From positions 3,100,001 to 3,164,000 of the forward strand of contig NZ_CP117167.1 of the NCBI RefSeq assembly GCF_028596025.1: a stretch of DNA of 64,000 nt, in the 5' to 3' direction. Positions 63,167-64,000 of the stretch are shown piece after piece (the stretch's first letter is position 1; every line of letters begins with the position of its first letter). The stretch comes from Mucilaginibacter jinjuensis (GTDB taxonomy: Bacteria; Bacteroidota; Bacteroidia; Sphingobacteriales; Sphingobacteriaceae). Below the pieces are notes generated by a model. It saw only the letters and a program-made list of their open reading frames with translations, did not search any database and was not told the origin of the DNA. Both the position numbers and the translations under genes were made by a program.

Positions 63167-64000
63167 TTAATGTCCGATCGAGGCACCATTTTTAATTTCT
63201 TCGCTGCCTTTTGCTACGTAATGTGCATTCTCTTTTAAGCTGGCACCAAAAACTTCGGCCAGGCTATCTGTTGCACGCCCTATACGTACCGGTACTCTTT
63301 TGGCAATATTTGCCGAGTCTTCGATCATAAATACACCTTCAGTTGAGTTAACCACGGCATGTTTAGGTACTACAAATGCGTTTGCATCTGCATCTAAGCC
63401 AATTACAGCTTCAGCAACCATGCCGGGCGACAGTTTCAGATCGTTATTCAGTACATCCAACTCAATATGCTCAGAACGCAATGTTTTATCCATTACACCC
63501 GCACGACGGGCAATCTTTGCACTGAATACCTGATCAGGGAATGCCTTAACAGAAAACTTAACAACATCATTTAGTTTGATGAAACCTTTATAGGCTTCGG
63601 GTATCTCTACTACCAAACGCAGGTGGCGTTGCTCCTGCAAGGTGAAGATCGGTAGTTCTGAACCTTTACCCGCAGGGCCAATATATGCACCCAGGTTCAC
63701 ATTTCTGGCGCTGATAACACCATCAAAAGGAGCGCGGATGGTTAAATATTGTGTAATAGTGCGGTTCGCCTCATAATCTGCCTTGGCCGATTGCATTTGA
63801 GCCAAATCTGAATTACGTTTGGCACTGGCAATATCCACATCGTTTTTAGAGATGGTACCCGGCGTTTTGCTGGCATCAATAATACGCTCATAGGTTGCAT
63901 TACTTTGCTCGTATATGGCTTGTTGCGCCTTATACTTTGACATAGATGATGCCAGTTGCTGTACCAGTTCAGGTGCTTCCAGCGTGGCCAGCACCTGGCC
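63167..64000 (-). CDS. RND efflux periplasmic adaptor (HlyD/MFP family), 5' end outside the window
   Basis: The visible 277 codons are the C-terminal part; the frame is open to the window edge. The N-terminal visible GQVLATLEAPELVQ is the first lipoyl half. A coiled-coil hairpin follows (~15-80, QLASSMSKYKAQQAIYEQSN), then the second lipoyl half (TIRAPFDGVISARNVNLGAY), a beta-barrel domain (LRLVVEIPEAYKGFIKLNDV) and a membrane-proximal domain (FVVPKHAVVNSTEGVFMIED). It links an inner-membrane RND pump to TolC. The pump and outer-membrane genes should lie past the window on its 5' or neighbouring side. Confidence 0.9.
   Translation of the reverse strand, partial: GQVLATLEAPELVQQLASSMSKYKAQQAIYEQSNATYERIIDASKTPGTISKNDVDIASAKRNSDLAQMQSAKADYEANRTITQYLTIRAPFDGVISARNVNLGAYIGPAGKGSELPIFTLQEQRHLRLVVEIPEAYKGFIKLNDVVKFSVKAFPDQVFSAKIARRAGVMDKTLRSEHIELDVLNNDLKLSPGMVAEAVIGLDADANAFVVPKHAVVNSTEGVFMIEDSANIAKRVPVRIGRATDSLAEVFGASLKENAHYVAKGSEEIKNGASIGH

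Noticed and set aside
63053..63238. 61-codon plus-strand frame
   Set aside because: It reads straight through the strong terminator hairpin at 63081-63124 and into the efflux adaptor gene on the opposite strand.
1..64000. tRNA, rRNA, CRISPR array, prophage or integrative element genes
   Set aside because: No cloverleaf, spaced direct-repeat array, integrase, transposase or phage structural gene could be recognised by eye; a dedicated tRNA or covariance-model scan was not possible.

Overview
The window looks like a chromosomal segment of a Bacteroidota bacterium of the Sphingobacteriaceae type; Mucilaginibacter or Pedobacter would fit, but the genus is an inference. The signs are two SusC/SusD pairs, a hybrid two-component system (HTCS) of the kind that controls polysaccharide loci, a FecI-like sigma/FecR pair, a DUF5686 protein, moderate G+C, AT-rich spacers and few Shine-Dalgarno sequences. 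I see no tRNA, rRNA, CRISPR array, prophage or transposase gene. The mobile DNA is short, non-coding and palindromic.

Layout. 1-8.1 kb: small regulators and enzymes (a sugar-kinase-like phosphotransferase, two AraC regulators, an orphan PAS histidine kinase, a secreted S10 carboxypeptidase, an SDR). 8.09-8.37 kb: a nested repeat, in which a 175-bp element with 16-bp terminal inverted repeats and a 9-bp target duplication sits in the central palindrome of a ~100-bp element and itself carries another copy of that ~100-bp element. 8.4-12.3 kb: a PAP2 phosphatase and a DUF5686 outer-membrane protein. 12.7-23.9 kb: a pyrimidine catabolism cluster with Lrp regulator, uridine phosphorylase, malonate-semialdehyde dehydrogenase, beta-alanine aminotransferase, NCS1 transporter, dihydropyrimidinase, beta-ureidopropionase, PreT and PreA. 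Together these could take uridine to uracil, dihydrouracil, N-carbamoyl-beta-alanine, beta-alanine, malonate semialdehyde and acetyl-CoA. A strongly hairpinned, gene-free stretch splits the cluster at 15.66-15.97 kb.

24-25.6 kb: a Tat-exported clan GH-D alpha-galactosidase-like enzyme on the opposite strand. 26.1-30.6 kb: a leucine/branched-chain acyl-CoA degradation group (carboxyltransferase, acyl-CoA dehydrogenase, HMG-CoA lyase, enoyl-CoA hydratase) with no biotin carboxylase subunit. 31.4-33.8 kb: a GMC oxidoreductase with its Tat-exported small subunit, possibly a glucoside 3-dehydrogenase. 33.8-35.9 kb: EF-P, a small membrane protein, a truncated haemoglobin and a VOC protein.

36-48.8 kb: a polysaccharide utilization locus, all on the minus strand: HTCS sensor, SusC, SusD, a clan GH-A hydrolase and a GH3 beta-glucosidase. 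48.9 kb: a DksA-like protein that has lost most zinc ligands. 49.5-62.8 kb: a plus-strand locus with ECF sigma, FecR, STN-containing SusC, SusD, a TlpA thioredoxin, a ThuA-like/DsbD-N fusion and an M16 peptidase. It has no glycoside hydrolase, so it may import something other than a glycan. The window ends inside an RND efflux adaptor gene.

The most promising items for follow-up are the nested palindromic elements, the redox/peptidase SusCD locus and the hairpin array inside the pyrimidine cluster.
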